Shown piece after piece: positions 49,690-63,862 of a stretch of DNA of 64,000 nt. The DNA lies in assembly GCA_964019135.1 (NCBI GenBank), contig OZ025248.1, positions 48,849,670 through 48,913,669 of the forward strand, given 5' to 3'. The number at the start of each line of letters is the position of its first letter. The first letter of the stretch is position 1. Below the pieces are notes generated by a model that was not told the DNA's origin, searched no databases, and saw only the letters and a program-made list of their open reading frames with translations. The position numbers were made by a program, and so were the translations under genes. The stretch comes from Arenicola marina. Lineage: Eukaryota > Annelida > Polychaeta > Arenicolidae.

Positions 49690-50300
49690 TTAACCCGAAT
49701 GGTCCGATGGTTAGCCATCAACCCCCGCCTCTCCGAGAATGGTCTCACTGTTAGCCTCAATCTCCTCCTCCCAAATTGTATAACAGTTTTCATCCTCTCC
49801 ACCCGAATGCTGCGATAGTTAAGGCCCACCCTTCCACCCATATGGTCTGCCAGTTAGCTTTCACAACCCACCCGAATGGTCTGATGGTCAGCCTCCATCC
49901 CTTAGGCCGAATAGTCTGATGGCTAACCTCCACCCTCTTCAATAGAATGGTCTGATGCTTAGCCTCCACCCCCTTCAATAGAATGGCCTGATGGCTAACC
50001 TCCACCCTCGCCAATGGAATGGTCTGATGGTTAGCCTCCAGCCCCTTCCAATAGAATGGTCTGATGGTTAGCCTCCACCCTCTCAGCCCGAATGGTCTGA
50101 TGGTTAGCCTCCACCTCCTCCAATAGTATGGTCTGATGGTTGGCCTCCACCCCCTCCAATAGAATGGTCTGATGGTTAGCCTCCACCCCCTCCAATAGAT
50201 AGCCTGATGGTTAACCTCCACCCCCTCCAGTAGAATGGTTAACCTCCACCCCTTCGAATGAAATGGTCTGATGTTTAGCCCCCACCCCCTCCATCAGAAC
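49690..50300. repeat. 36-bp minisatellite, about 17 copies
   Basis: The unit is AATGGTCTGATGGTTAGCCT followed by CCACCCCCTCCAATAG, with length variation. It starts right after the AT-rich 3' end of the DIRS-like remnant. A minus-strand frame of 143 codons crosses it as an Arg/Trp-rich repeat, which I attribute to the period. Confidence 0.92.
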
Positions 50301-53300
50301 GTCCATGGCGCCTGTATCTTGGGATGTTTCTTGCCTAAATTACGAGGACTCCCCTGTGGCTTCACGTGTGGTGAGACTGAACACTGCACATCGAAGTCTG
50401 TTTCTGAAAGCTACCAATCCATTGATTGACAGGTTGACTGAAGGACGCAGTATTATATGAGGAGCGGAGCGGGACAGTTGAGTGTGAGCTCCGGGACGAT
50501 GACCGGCGTGGTACAGCTCCCTCGAACAAAGCCTGGTCGCCCCCCCCCCCTCCCCCACTCGGGTCGCTCCTACCAAGCCAAGGCCACATTTAAACTGGTA
50601 TTAAAGGATCCCAATGTATGATATAGAATATGTAAGGTTCATATTTGTATGCGGCATACTGTTACCACGCCCACACTTATAGATGAAAAACATTTCCGCC
50701 ACTAATCCGAAATGGCGGATTAAGAGGTGAGAAGCGAATTGGTTGCAGTGATTGAGATCAAAGTACGGGGCAGATTGATGATTTAAGCCATTTGCGCTCC
50801 ATCTTTTAGTATAATAACAAATCTATAATTGGACTTCACCAATCCAAGGCCAGTTAATACCAGGGATAATCTGCCTGGCTACTGGGAAATGACGTCACGG
50901 TCACGAGGCTAGGGTGACCTTTGGCTCAGGTGAACGTGGAGTGCGAAATGTGTGAAAAGGTATCCGTGACGGGGACGAAGGAGGGGTTAATTGTTATTCC
51001 AAAGACCAATTACAATAATCGGAGTGTTCTTAATGAGAAGGCCACTTTGATTGGGGATTAACGGCACGTTTAAGTGTATTAAATTATACAATACTAGTGA
51101 TAGTAAGTACAAGAAACTGGCGAATATCAAATGGCCGAATGCGGAAGTGAAGCGTCGAGCACATTTGCCTCTGGTGGATTGCTACCAGACCCTGAAATTA
51201 AACGTCAGAATACAACTTAATTTAACAGACAATTTCGTAGTAATATCATTGTGCCAACCACGGAGCTTTGTTCTGACACTTTCATGGATGTGGAGAGTGC
51301 GACTTGCAGGGCTCTGTGTCGATCTGTGTGTAATTTGCTTGGCGTACCTGATACTGGACTCTCCCAGTCTGAACAACTTTGGCTGGTATATTTTGAGAGT
51401 CGCTTCACGATAGAAGCCGGCACTAGGGAGCTTGTACCATAGAATTAACAGTAATAGCATTAATAGGTAAATGAATTATGTGAATCCAAGTTATATAGAT
51501 TTCAAGTCAACATGTGTTTGGCCAGACAAAATGGCGCCACTGCCTATCTTCTGATCTCCACACGAAGGGATGTACAGCAATAAATAATGATTCAACAAGA
51601 CATTTGCGCATTATTCTATTACGTTGCCTCACAAGGCAGAGGCTAATTTGTAATTATTATATGTGTAGATGCATCCTACGTGCAGCCACTTAAGGGGTTC
51701 GGGGACACGCAGCGGTCGCAAGGCAGACTCGTTACCTCATTGACGCCGACTGAAGTCATTGTTTGTTGTTCCCAGATGGCGCCACTAACAAGGGTCGTTG
51801 ACACCTTTCTTTGGCGCCGGAGCCTTCGCGGCGACAGGTGTGAAAGCTGACCATGTAATACATGATATATGTCGCTGGCGAGATCAAAGGGCGCTGACTG
51901 GCGCCACCGGAGGATATGACCAGACATATGTAAGAGACGCAGTTAAAAATCTATCCAGCATGTTTTGTGTACAGGAAACTTTTCTATTTATTTAGTTTCG
52001 TGCATGTTTTTCTATAATGTTATATATTTTAATCTTGCAAGTGGTAATGTTAATGGATTTGCATTAAGCAATAGTATGGATTGTGATACCTATATATTCT
52101 TATTATGCTGTCAAATGAACATCGCTCCACAATAAAATATAGCGCTGAAACAAGATTACCCGCATTTTCATGAATTCTTCACGTGACACAAATCTCAGGA
52201 AATCGACGTGTCAGAAGTGTCAGCCATGCGCTTGAGAACATGACTGCGGGCTTCATTCAATATTAACGCGTGCTGCTTGAAATGAGACTTCCCGCGAGCT
52301 TTTCATACAGTGGACAAACCATAATGCACGACAAGTACTAGCCATCTGTTGCCTCTTAGCACCCCGCACCAGCACCTGACAGGTAATATTGGGATTTAAT
52401 TACTAAGACAAAAGAGATGACTGGGGGGTGGGTGTATATTACTGTAGTTCGTAATCCGAACCGCAATTATATTTACCGACGTATTGAAAAAGTCGAGTTT
52501 AGTCCTGCAAGTAATCCGCGATGGTGGCAAACACACAGCGTGAGATAGAATCCAAATGTTATCACAGCCGAGAAAGCGGTCGGTCATTGTGTTATGTAAA
52601 CTCTGGCAAGGATCGAGTACCTTTGGGACTTACGCTTTCGGTATAGACAGTTGGTATGTATCGGGTGCGTTAATCCCGTCCTTGTTGGAATCGGCTTAGC
52701 GGATGACCAGAATATAGAGAATGTACTACCCCGTGTTTTGTGGGAGGACTCAACCTTGCTGAGTGGACATTAGCGAATTGATTGCGAGTGCAAATGTTTT
52801 GATGGGTGGCACGCGCTCTGTGTTAATCCAATCTCCATGGCATAGAGGGCGTGTCAGGCGGGTAAGGACTGAGCAGGCTGCTTACGGCGTATAATGCGAC
52901 CAGTTGACACCCTGACTGATGGGGCTAGTACAATCCCAAACACCTCGACATGAATGCTTCATTGTTATTTGTATCATGATATACATTGTGTTCGACAGTT
53001 CGTTTTAAGAAAGCTATGAATTATTTTATAGTGTAGGTCCGCAGAAACCCGGTAAACCATGCTGCTATACGTCAGCATCACCATTGACACGTGGGATCAC
53101 TGTTACCTAGCCAGGTGGGGATAGCAATACATATATTCATCATCGTGTCAATATATACATTTATTTAAAATAATTGTTGCCTGCTCTATAATAAATATCC
53201 CGACCAAAAATAGTAATCTGTAAAATATACCAAAGATGAGGTGAAGATTGATCATTTCATGGGATGTAACAAGAAAACGAAGTTGAACGCTTTTGCAGTA

Positions 53301-56079
53301 AAGTTATTCGACTAAACGTAGAATAGTTAGTGCCTTCATAATGCAGTGGTTCAGACGTTGTTGATATTTAACTCCGCCGTATAAAAATCGAGAGATTTGC
53401 TGTGAATGCTCACTATTGCTTATGGAGAGACAAGAATAGCTAAATATAGAACCCGGGAATAATTAAGGGAAAGGCATTTTGCTTCTCTTCGTATTCAGAA
53501 ATTTTGAAGATAAAAATGTTTCTTCAATGCAACGTTAGGCACCTTCTTTTCGCAAATAGGATCTGGCTGTGCTTTTTAGGCCCATTTACATGCTCTTCAT
53601 CTGTTCACGCAAATGTGTTCGGGTGGCGGGGGGTCCACGTCGTTGTCCAATATTTGCCGGAGGTTTTACGTTATAATTGGGGCGTCTAGAAAGCGCTTGG
53701 GCACCCCCTGGTGGGGCCAGCCAAGTCCAAAGCAAAGCGTCATGTCCCCAGGGCCGAAAGTCATCTGTGTTTGTCTCATCGCGTATTCTCTTTCGTCAGC
53801 GTGTCAAAGGCTTGTGGGTAATCGAGCAATGAATCATGAGTGTATAATACAGACATGATGGGGGACTTTAATGCCTCATAATGATCACACCCGCTGGCTG
53901 GTCCACAATCGGATGTAACGATCCATGAAAGCCGCCATACGGCAATTTGGTCCGTTGAAAAAGAAGTCGAACAACGCGAAACGCTGATGTTCAGCGGAAC
54001 GCTTACGTCAGAAATAGTAACTTCACAACTTCAGCGTTCCGGGGGAGCCATTACCAGTATTGGATTTAAAAGCCCCACGGATCGCCGCGACATTTGTCTT
54101 CAAGCGATATATCAGCGGCAGTTGGCTGTTGCATGTCCAAAAAAACCAACCCATAAGGCTTCCTCGCTTCTGCGTTAACGTCGGTGGCGAGCAAGCACCT
54201 GGTAGTAGACATTGGTTGTTTTACAAGCTTGTTTTGTTCTTCGTTTAGGAAACCTAGCATGTAAAAAATCTAATAATGACTCCACAAACCGCCTGCTACA
54301 GAGCTATTGTGCTCCGTAATGAGTAATGCCCCCACGCAAAACACGTCTCCTTTCACCACGATCCGTTCAAGCCGACATGCGATGGCAAAATAACAATAGA
54401 ACCAGTCAGTCTCACTCAAGAACCCTCAAAATGCTTTGTGTCTTCTAATGGCGAGTAAGGAGGGGGGGGGGAGAGGGGTAGCTGGAGAGGGGGCTGGGGC
54501 AGAAGGGGGTGACATATACATCGCGATGGAGGAGAAGAACTGAGCTCGGCGTCCGCAGTGTCGTTGTATTGGCCGACAAGAGGCGTAGTCACCTCGTGAG
54601 TGGCTGGTAATTGGTTGGCGTCTGTTTCCTCGTGTCAGCACGCTGGTGTAAATTTCTTCACCTCACCGGACCTTTTACAGATGTAATTAGTGCATGACAA
54701 TTGGAATGGTGCTCGACGCGTTATGTGAAGAGGACTCCTGCTTTACAATAACAGTCGAATCCCCCTCTTATTCCCTGCCACGAGCATCTACCTTTCCGGT
54801 AGATGATATCTATATCGAAATTAGCATGTATATGGTACGTGTTATAAGGTACAAGTAATAACAAGTCAGAAATAACGTTTGTCTTTTGGTCTTATCCAAG
54901 AATATCACTTAAGGCGTTGGCTCTGGTAGCATTTTTAAAGTACACTTAGAGGAGCGGAAGAAATGGGTAATTTCAAGCCACCGCTCTGCGGAAGGAGATG
55001 CTGAGTGAAAATATGGAAATGAGAATGAAGATAAACCCGTAGTGTGTTACCAACGGAGACAGAGGCGTCCGACATCCAAAGTGTCTATATGTGAACATTG
55101 TCTGTTTAGCGGTTTTAGCATTGCATGGCCTCTCCGCATATTTTATACACTTTCAATTAAAGAAGATACTATGAATAAGGTTTTCATTACGCTAGTATCT
55201 GCGCCAAGATTATAGTGGATAAGAAATCAATTGCAAGGAATGTCTGCCGTTACTGGTATAATATACTATGTTGGGCCGGTGATTTACTGGACAGTTTTAT
55301 GTCATGGGTGTGAAATAATTTAAGTCTGGATAATGAGTGCCGGAACATAAAAAACTGAAACCTCTAAATCTTTACGAAGAACTCATTCGCAATTTACAGT
55401 GGGGTAGGGTTGTAGAGGGACATTTGGTTGTTGGTGGAGGAAACAAAGAGTCATTACCAGTGACTACAGCTAGCAAAACTTTGTTATTTGTAGCCGGGGC
55501 CGTCTAGCCCTGTACGGTACATAAAGTAGGCTTGAGTGGAGACTTCAATTTCCGGCAAAGGCGACTCGCGGGCTCGAAACACAAAACATGGCAGCGATAC
55601 AATAGGGATTCTTGACGGCGAATACGGAAATGCTGGCCGCCGCTGCCTGCCAGGCTGTGTCCCTGTTTGACTCGAACACAATGCTGTTCACTTCCGTCAA
55701 GGCTCAACCTCATGCTTGCATTTAGCGCGGTACATATATTTAGACTAATACGAAGTCTGGGGTGCGTCGTATCGTGACGCCAATATGCGGAGGTGAGATA
55801 CATAAATAGACACCAGATTTAGTGCTGTACAGGGCATGGGCGGCATTTGTCATCTGGTGCTTTTAGCACCCGGCGAGGCAGGACAAAGCCTGGCAGCCAG
55901 TGACGTGAGCCGTCGAGGAGGGCGGCCCCCCCGGGGTTACGGGCGGGGGAGGGGAGGAGGGGGAGGGGTGGCGACGCCTGGGCTGGCCCCTTCGGCGCTA
56001 ACTAAGGGAGTTTGGGCGCCAGTCACGTCTGATGAGCCACTGTAGACAATTATCGTGCTTATCACATGTCGGGGGAAAC
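50301..56079. other. 5.8-kb stretch with no recognised gene
   Basis: Unique, mostly AT-rich sequence. The longest unrecognised ORF is 51051-51413 (plus, 120 codons); it has no visible domain and is overlapped by an open minus frame. There is a palindromic CRE at 50890-50897, a CTCF-like motif GCACCCCCTGGTGG at 53701-53714, and a G-run at 54462-54471. I looked on both strands for recognisable exons with splice signals and found none. Confidence 0.4.
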
Positions 56080-58631
56080 CATACGGGGCATAGTCTCGAC
56101 CACGGCCCCACCTCAAGTCTAACAATACGGGGCATAGTCTCGACAACGGCCCCACCTCAAGTCTGACAAAACGGGGCATAGTCTCGACCACGGCCCCACC
56201 TCAAGTCTAACATTACGGGGCATAGTCTCGACAACGGCCCCACCTCAAGTCTAACAATACGGGGCATAGTCTCGACCACGGCCCCACCTCAAGTCTAACA
56301 ATACGGGGCATAGTCTCGACAACGGCCCCACCTCAAGTCTAACAATACGGGGCATAGTCTCGACCACGGCCCCACCTCAAGTCTAACAATACGGGGCATA
56401 GTCTCGACCACGGCCCCACCCCAAGTCTAACAATACGGGGCATAGTCTCGACCACGGCCCCACCTCAAGTCTAACAATACGGGGCATAGTCTCGACCACG
56501 GCCCCACCTCAAGTCTAACAATACGGGGCATAGTCTCGACCACGGCCCCACCTCAAGTCTAACAATACGGGGCATAGTCTCGACCACGGCCCCACCTCAA
56601 GTCTGACAATACGGGGCATAGTCTCGACCACGGCCCCACCTCAAGTCTGACAATACGGGGCATAGTCTCGACCACGGCCCCACCTCAAGTCTAACAATAC
56701 GGGGCATAGTCTCGACAACGGCCCCACCTCAAGTCTAACAATACGGGGCATAGTCTCGACCACGGCCCCACCTCAAGTCTGACAATACGGGGCATAGTCT
56801 CGACCACGGCCCCACCTCAAGTCTAACAATACGGGGCATAGTCTCGACCACGGCCCCACCTCAAGCCTAACTATACGGGGCATAGTCTCGACCACGGCCC
56901 CACCTCATATCTAACAATACGGGGCATAGTCTCGACCACGGCCCTACCTCAAGTCTGACTATACGGGGCATAGTCTCGACCACGGCCCCACCTCAAGTCT
57001 AACTATACGGGGCATAGTCTCGACCACGGCCCCACCTCAAGTCTAACAATACGGGGCATAGTCTCGACCACGGCCCCACCTCAAGTCTGACTATACGGGG
57101 CATAGTCTCGACCACGGCCCCACCTCAAGTCTAACATTACGGGGCATAGTCTCGACCACGGCCCACCTCAAGTCTGACTATACGGGGCATAGTCTCGACC
57201 ACGGCCCCACCTCAAGTCTGACTATACGGGGCATAGTCTCGACCACGGCCCCACCTCAAGTCTGACAATACGGGGCATAGTCTCGACCACGGCCCCACCT
57301 CAAGTCTAACAATACGGGGCATAGACTCGACCACGGCCCCACCTCAAGTCTGACTATACGGGGCATAGTCTCGACCACGCCCCACCTCAAGTCTAACAAT
57401 ACGGGGCATAGTCTCGACCACGGCCCCACCTCAAGTCTGACAATACGGGGCATAGTCTCGACCACGGCCCCAGCTCAACTCTGACTATACGGGGCATAGT
57501 CTCGACCACGGCCCCACCTCAAGTCTAACAATACGGGGCATAGTCTCGACCACGGCCCCACCTCAAGTCTAACAATACGGGGCATAGTCTCGACCACGGC
57601 CCCACCTCACGTCTGACTATACGGGGCATAGTCTCAACCACGGCCCTACCTCAAGTCTGACTATACGGGGCATAGTCTCGACCACGGCTCCACCTCAAGT
57701 CTGACTATACGGGGCATAGTTTCGACCACGGCCCCACCTCAAGTCTGACTATACGGGGCATAGTCTCGACCACGGCCCCACCTCAAGTCTGACTATACGG
57801 CGCATAGTCTCGACCACGGCCCCACCTCAAGTCTAACAATACGGGGCGTAGTCTCGACCACGGCCCCACCTCAAGTCTGACTATACGGGGCATAGTCTCG
57901 ACCACGGCCCCACCTCAAGTCTGACAATACGGGGCATAGTCTCGACCACGGCTCCACCTCAAGTCTGACTATACGGGGCATAGTTTCGACCACGGCCCCA
58001 CCTCAAGTCTGACTATACGGGGCATAGTCTCGACCACGGCCCCACCTCAAGTCTGACTATACGGCGCATAGTCTCGACCACGGCCCCACCTCAAGTCTAA
58101 CAATACGGGGCGTAGTCTCGACCACGGCCCCACCTCAAGTCTGACTATACGGGGCATAGTCTCGACCACGGCCCCACCTCAAGTCTGACAATACGGGGCA
58201 TAGTCTCGACCACGGCCCCAACTCAAGTCTGACTATACGGGGCATAGTCTCGACCACGGCCCCACCTCAAGTCTGACTATACGGGGCATAGTCTCGACCA
58301 CGGCCTCACCTCAAGTCTGATTATACGGGGCATAGTCTCGACCACGGCCCCACCTCAAGTCTGACTATACGGGGCATAGTCTCGACCACGGCCCCACCTC
58401 AAGTCTAACAATACGGGGCATAGTCTCGACCACGGCCCCACCTCAATTCTGACTATACGGGGCATAGTCTCGACCACGGCCTCACCTCAAGTCTGACTAT
58501 ACGGGGCATAGTCTCGACCACGGCCCCACCTCAAGTCTAACAATACGGGGCATAGTCTCGACCACGGCCCCACCTCAAGTCTAACAATACGGGGCATAGT
58601 CTCGACCACGGCCCCACCTCAAGTCTGACTT
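56080..58631. repeat. 44-bp minisatellite, about 58 copies
   Basis: The unit is ACGGGGCATAGTCTCGACCA followed by CGGCCCCACCTCAAGTCTAACAAT. Two end variants (AACAAT and GACTAT) are unevenly spread: AACAAT dominates the left and GACTAT the right. The pair CACGGCTCC and ATAGTTTCGACC occurs twice, 264 bp or six units apart. GGGGC and GCCCC within each unit could pair into a short stem. No long frame is open. Confidence 0.95.
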
Positions 58632-61600
58632 CCCAACTGGAAGAATGTCATTTATCGCCTCGAGTAAGGCTTTCGAAGAAAGCCCGGCACGATGATAATT
58701 TTTTGACTTTGGGTCTAAATATTGCATATGACGCCAAGCCGGCGTAGGTGCCTGTGTCCATGTGTGAAACGAGCTAATTGGTAATTCTTGTTAACGATAT
58801 GATGGGACTAAAAATAACGTGAAATATTAGATATATAGAGTTCACGTTAAATGCAGTTTGAAAAAGTGATGGAAAGAAATGTTTCAGCTTTCGGTTGAGA
58901 GTTAAAAATATTTCTCCTCGCGTCTCATAACATCAATCCAGAAAATATGGAGAAATATTTCAACATATGTTATCGACGCAGAATATTGACTTTTTCGGGG
59001 CAGTTTGAACGATGAATTAGTAACTTCCATACCATGGGAGTAGATGTTGAAATGAAACGTTTGTAAAAATTGGGCCAATAAACCAAACCTCATTGGACAA
59101 TGGCATGGGGTTGAGTTGGATGAAAGATGACTATATAAAACTGCTGAAGCATGACCGATTGAGAAAGTTAGGCTTACAGCTATGTGGCATTACAGCTATG
59201 GCGCATTACAGCAATGGCGCATTACAGCTATGGGGCATTAGCCCTTGAAGTAGCCAGCGAGCTGCCCGAAGTGACGAGCAATTATCCACAGCCGAGACCG
59301 TAACAAACCAAGTAAACACGTCGGCATTTAATCAAACCTCCCCCTTTGTCTTCAAAGATTTCAACGGAGTCGGTTCCTAAGGCAAGCGTGTAACAATCGA
59401 CTGGAAATAGACTTGAGTGACCACAACATACGGTGATAGCTTGGAAATTATCCACCCTCCGTTTGATTTCCCGTGCCTCCATCCCCAACGAGACCGTGCT
59501 TGTTTAAACTGCCAGGCGTCTGAACATGAAAGGCTGATGGAGTCTTTGTGCTTCTGTGCAATTAGGGAGTTAACATACGAGGGTATTTAAACTTTATATT
59601 AGGTACAATTTTGAGTGAGAGTTGCAGGTTGACAACCTATAAGCGGGTTACGGGCTTAACGATTGCGCTCTACATTTGTTACCTCGACCTTTCGCGACGC
59701 CATCTTGAGTTTATGATGCTGACCAAGTAAAAACCGGGTTTTTAATATGCAGAACAAGCAAATTACCAGCTTTAACCTCTATACTCATCAAGCTTTACAT
59801 GCACCAAGCAGTACAAACCAAAGCAGCCTTGATTAAGAAGCGAACGACAATTTCTCGGAGACTGTAGATCTAATTGTCTTCTTATATGGTTATAGACGTA
59901 CTTGGAATACGATCAAAGTATCACTTTCCTTGTTACCCAACCTCCAGTTTAAACGCTAGATTACTAAATCTTAATCTAAATTCTTACTAATTACATCTAG
60001 CGAGTAGGCCTACAATGATTGTGAACGTCCATATAGGGCAAGTGACATACAATATGCAGTCGCTGGTCACCCCGCCAATGATGTGCAGTTGACATAAATA
60101 AGCAATACATATCATTGATAATTTGAAATATTTTGATAAATAAGTTAGATTTATGTCTAAATGTATCAGTCGATAATAGTGTTTCGATGGGATTATGCTT
60201 TTTACGGTTATATTATTAGTGTTCCCTAGTGTTAAGCAGTAAGCCTGTTTTCCAATTGGCAATAACAATATGTTTAAACTAGTGTTCCCATAGATTTACA
60301 GCGAGAGGGACGTCGCTATAACGATTACTAGGTTTTCATCCTTTCACTCAGCATTTGGCTTGAAAGGTAATGTCGAGTGTACGTATATATGTTGTCACAG
60401 CTGTAAGATATATCAGTCTAGTTTCACCATATGCTACTCGTGTGGGCGCAAAGTACATCCAAGCGGACAAACTAAACCCAGTAACCTTGCAATATGAACA
60501 ACAGCCGAGTAAATGAAAAGCGACCTTGAAAGATACCGTTGTGTGAAAGAAACTTCCCTAGCTTTAGATTCCCCATATGACGCAAAGAGCTTTCTTTTCA
60601 CTCAGACTTGAGTTTTGTTTGTGATATCACCTCAGCTCAGAACTTCTTTTGGTGGTTAAGACGGAAACACTTTTTATGATTTAATTGATTCCTCCGATTC
60701 GTATGTAGGTTCCACGTGGCAGCGTATCAAAGCGAGACATTTTCTATGTCGCGTATACGTCATTGAAGTTTGGCGACTGGGTCTGTTGGGTGTGAGTCCG
60801 GCCTCATTGCGACAATGAACCCCACCCATAGAGTCGTGTGTCTGTGGGGTGCGGTGCGGGGGAAGGGGGCGAAGAGGGCTGTAAATCTCGGTCATTCTCC
60901 CGCCCATGAAACGCAACCTACACCCTTAACAATGAAGGCGGGCCTCTAGAGGCCGACAGCAGCATATTGAGTGGGGACTTAAATGCGGTCGGTCGCCCCT
61001 TTGCGCGTAGCCATATGGCACATGAACCTTGTCCACCCCTGTAAGGTTGAGCGACTAAAACCCATTCGCCATAAGCCACATAATGACCCCCATCCTGTCG
61101 AGTGTAAAAAAGCTTGTCTCTGTACGTTGATCGGTGCATGTCAGTCACTGACAACTTCCTGGATTGGCTTGGTTTTATAGTCACCGCTGAGTATTATGCC
61201 CCAAGCTGTTTTGTAGCAAACCGACCGTGTACCTCTCAGAATGTGTCTCAGAATATTGAAGCTGAAGGTCCATGAGAAGATCGCCCTCCATCAACGCCAG
61301 AAAAGCCAAGAGGTCTTGACGGTAGACGTTACAGCGTGACAGTCACCCGGAAAAAATAGGCAAACTGACAGGAATGGCCAACTCAACTGTGTCAAAGGCC
61401 TTCGACTAAACAACTGACTTACTAATGTAGCTCTCGCCAAACTTCGCGCCTTTTTTTCAAATAAAGTGGTTCCCCCGTTTCCATTTCGTCCATTTAGGGA
61501 TTTTGTGTGCCGATGGCGCCGATGCCGTATTTCCAAATGTCGGGGTCAGGGTAGACCACATTACATTCGTAAGGCACAAGACAAGCGGACACTTCTTTGT

Positions 61601-63596
61601 GCGGACACTTCTTTATGCACGACCACCCCCCTCGCTATGTAAGAAATCACACACGCACAAAGCACTAAACTTTAGCTCCGCGACGTAACTTGAGATGACT
61701 TACCCAGCACGGACTCGTCGTATTCAATTACACTGTTACCTCCAATGTCGTTTTGTCGTAATATATCTGGAATTTAACTTTAAATTGCATACAAGGACCA
61801 CACACTAACAGATACCGGAGCCTGATGTGTAACTGGAATGAATGCGGCTCATTTGAAAGCTGTGAACGCATTAAAGTCACCCTTATGTTTTAATGAATTC
61901 TATCACAGCATTTAATGCGGGTCCATTTGCCGATTTCACTACGCCAACTGTGTATGAAAAGCAACTTTTTCGACTGACTGACGTCGCCTGGAGACAACAC
62001 CCCTCGAGATGTGCACCGTGAACTAGGGGCGACGCGACGCTAAGACACCGTCATCTCGTGGGTGATTCCATTAATGTTCGTGTGGCACGAGTTGTTACTA
62101 TGGAGTTACGCAAGAAGCACTAAATGCGTCATTAAAAGGCCTCTTGAACTGTTATCAAAATTTATGATCGCCAGCATGTTTCAGCGTTGCCCCCACAAGT
62201 CTCCCCTCTGCCCACCCTCCTCTAACCAACCCTACCCCCGCCCAAACTCCAGTATAACGCTTATAAACGACCATCCCCACACCCCGCCTAGTCGGCAGCC
62301 AGGCCCTCCAAACACCGTTGGTCTACCTCATCTTATTTACCCACCGCTTCAACCACGGGGCTGTTAACGGAACACGAAGCCCCCATACCCCCTCCTTGAG
62401 CACTTTTACTCCGGTGTCCCGCCTGTTCCAGCCCAGAACACCCTTATCTTATCAGTTTTTATATTTAAAAAAGAAAGAAAAGAATGACAGGGATGACAAT
62501 ATAGATGAGTAGAAGAGATTGCGGGACACGGCCTCCTTTTTATTGTGAAGAAACAAAGCCAGGAACATTCTGGCCTCTCCATATAAGCCACGTGGCCCAG
62601 CCATTTGTCTTCTCGGCCCACTCAAGGCAGACCTCCTTGACTTGACACTGACACATCAAATACAACATGGCGGCTGATGTTTGCGAATTGTCGTCTGCGC
62701 GATCTAAGGAAGCTCCAACCGCACTTTGCTGTATGTCTGCGGGCCCGCAGAAACTGTAGACCTCCCTTTCTTACGGCGCGCAGTAGACTAATAACAGTAG
62801 ACAGCAGATTTTGCTAAACAAAAGGCCAGAATAATAATTTCTTCTATCTTCTTTCCTCTTCTTTTTAGCAGGAGTAGCAATCTCTGAAATGCTAATATTA
62901 TTATTTTGAGAACTAAAACATGATGAACCTTTGTAAACTAATTTATTTTCAGTAATAAAGCCTATTGTGCTTGGTATGCCCTCATATTAAATTCATTTGA
63001 CGTCTGTCCTGCATGCAGTAAAGAAATAACGCATGTGCTCGTTCCATGCAAGGATTATAACTGATGACAAGTGTATGATTTGTCTGAAGCTTCAAGGAGC
63101 ATCCGCGTTCTTCCAGCCCCCTTCCCAATCTACATTGACTTACATCGATATATGTTAGTGATTGGGGGTGAGCCATCGTTTGGTATCACCCTAAACCAAA
63201 TGTAGGATACTCCTTGATTTTTGTTTAATTCAGAGGAATATAAGTTTGAGACGTTTGGGTTGAAAGTTCCGATATGGTCGGCCAGACTGCATCGAGACAT
63301 TCCGAAAGAAGCCAGGGTACTGGCGGGGCGTTGAAGGCTGTGGGGGGCGGAGATGATGGCGAAGGGGGAGGGGTGAAGTGTGTACATGTGGGGTGTGTGT
63401 GGAGGGGGGGGGGGGCTGAGAGGAGGTAGCGTGTGAAGGCAAAGGGGGTAAGATAGCGGTGTGTGCTTGCCCACAGGAGGAGCAGGGGGCGGGGCCATGT
63501 ATTGGCAGTGGGGTGGTTGGGAGTGCGGGCTAAGCCTCCAGTCGCCACACGCCATACCAGCCACAGTCGCGTGTGACTGACAACGCGCGGGCCGCT
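58632..63596. other. 5-kb stretch with no recognised gene
   Basis: A small tandem repeat of 16 bp (ACAGCTATGGGGCATT and close variants, four copies) lies at 59176-59239. A 31-codon ORF with a strong start context begins at 62667 and overlaps a YY1-like AACATGGCGGC. G/T-rich low-complexity sequence fills 63340-63420. Other ORFs are short, overlap on both strands and are not recognisable. Confidence 0.4.
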
Positions 63597-63700
63597 CACG
63601 TGCCGGAACGAGCCAATGGGCGTGGCCTACTGCCGCCAGCCGCCCGCACGCGCAAGTCGCCCTGCATATAAAGACATGAGCGGCACCCCAAAAGTTATAA
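63597..63700 (+). promoter_or_regulatory. Compact core promoter: E-box, CCAAT box, GC box, TATA box
   Basis: In order on the plus strand: the canonical E-box CACGTG at 63597-63602, CCAAT at 63613-63617, GGGCGTGGCC (GC/KLF-type box) at 63618-63627, and TATAAAG at 63667-63673. The spacing is that of a textbook TATA promoter. Transcription would start near 63697-63703, giving a 5' UTR of about 160 nt before the ATG at 63863. The preceding 300 bp is GC-rich and also contains GGGGCGGGGCC near 63486. Confidence 0.75.
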
Positions 63701-63862
63701 CATTTGGAAACATTGCCCGGCGAAAGCAGTAGCGTAGCATCACACCAGTTTCGTGAAAATACTTGTTGTCATTTGCTTCTAACGACGCACATCAGAAGTA
63801 TTTGTTTCCTGGACTACAACCTGTTTTAAAGAAGGAGTCGAAGTTTTCATTATTACTTTGAG

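Noticed and set aside
63130..63599. Overlapping minus-strand ORFs of 144 and 124 codons upstream of the edge gene
   Set aside because: They read G/T-rich low-complexity promoter DNA in Pro/His-rich frames, and the plus-strand promoter motifs explain the region better.
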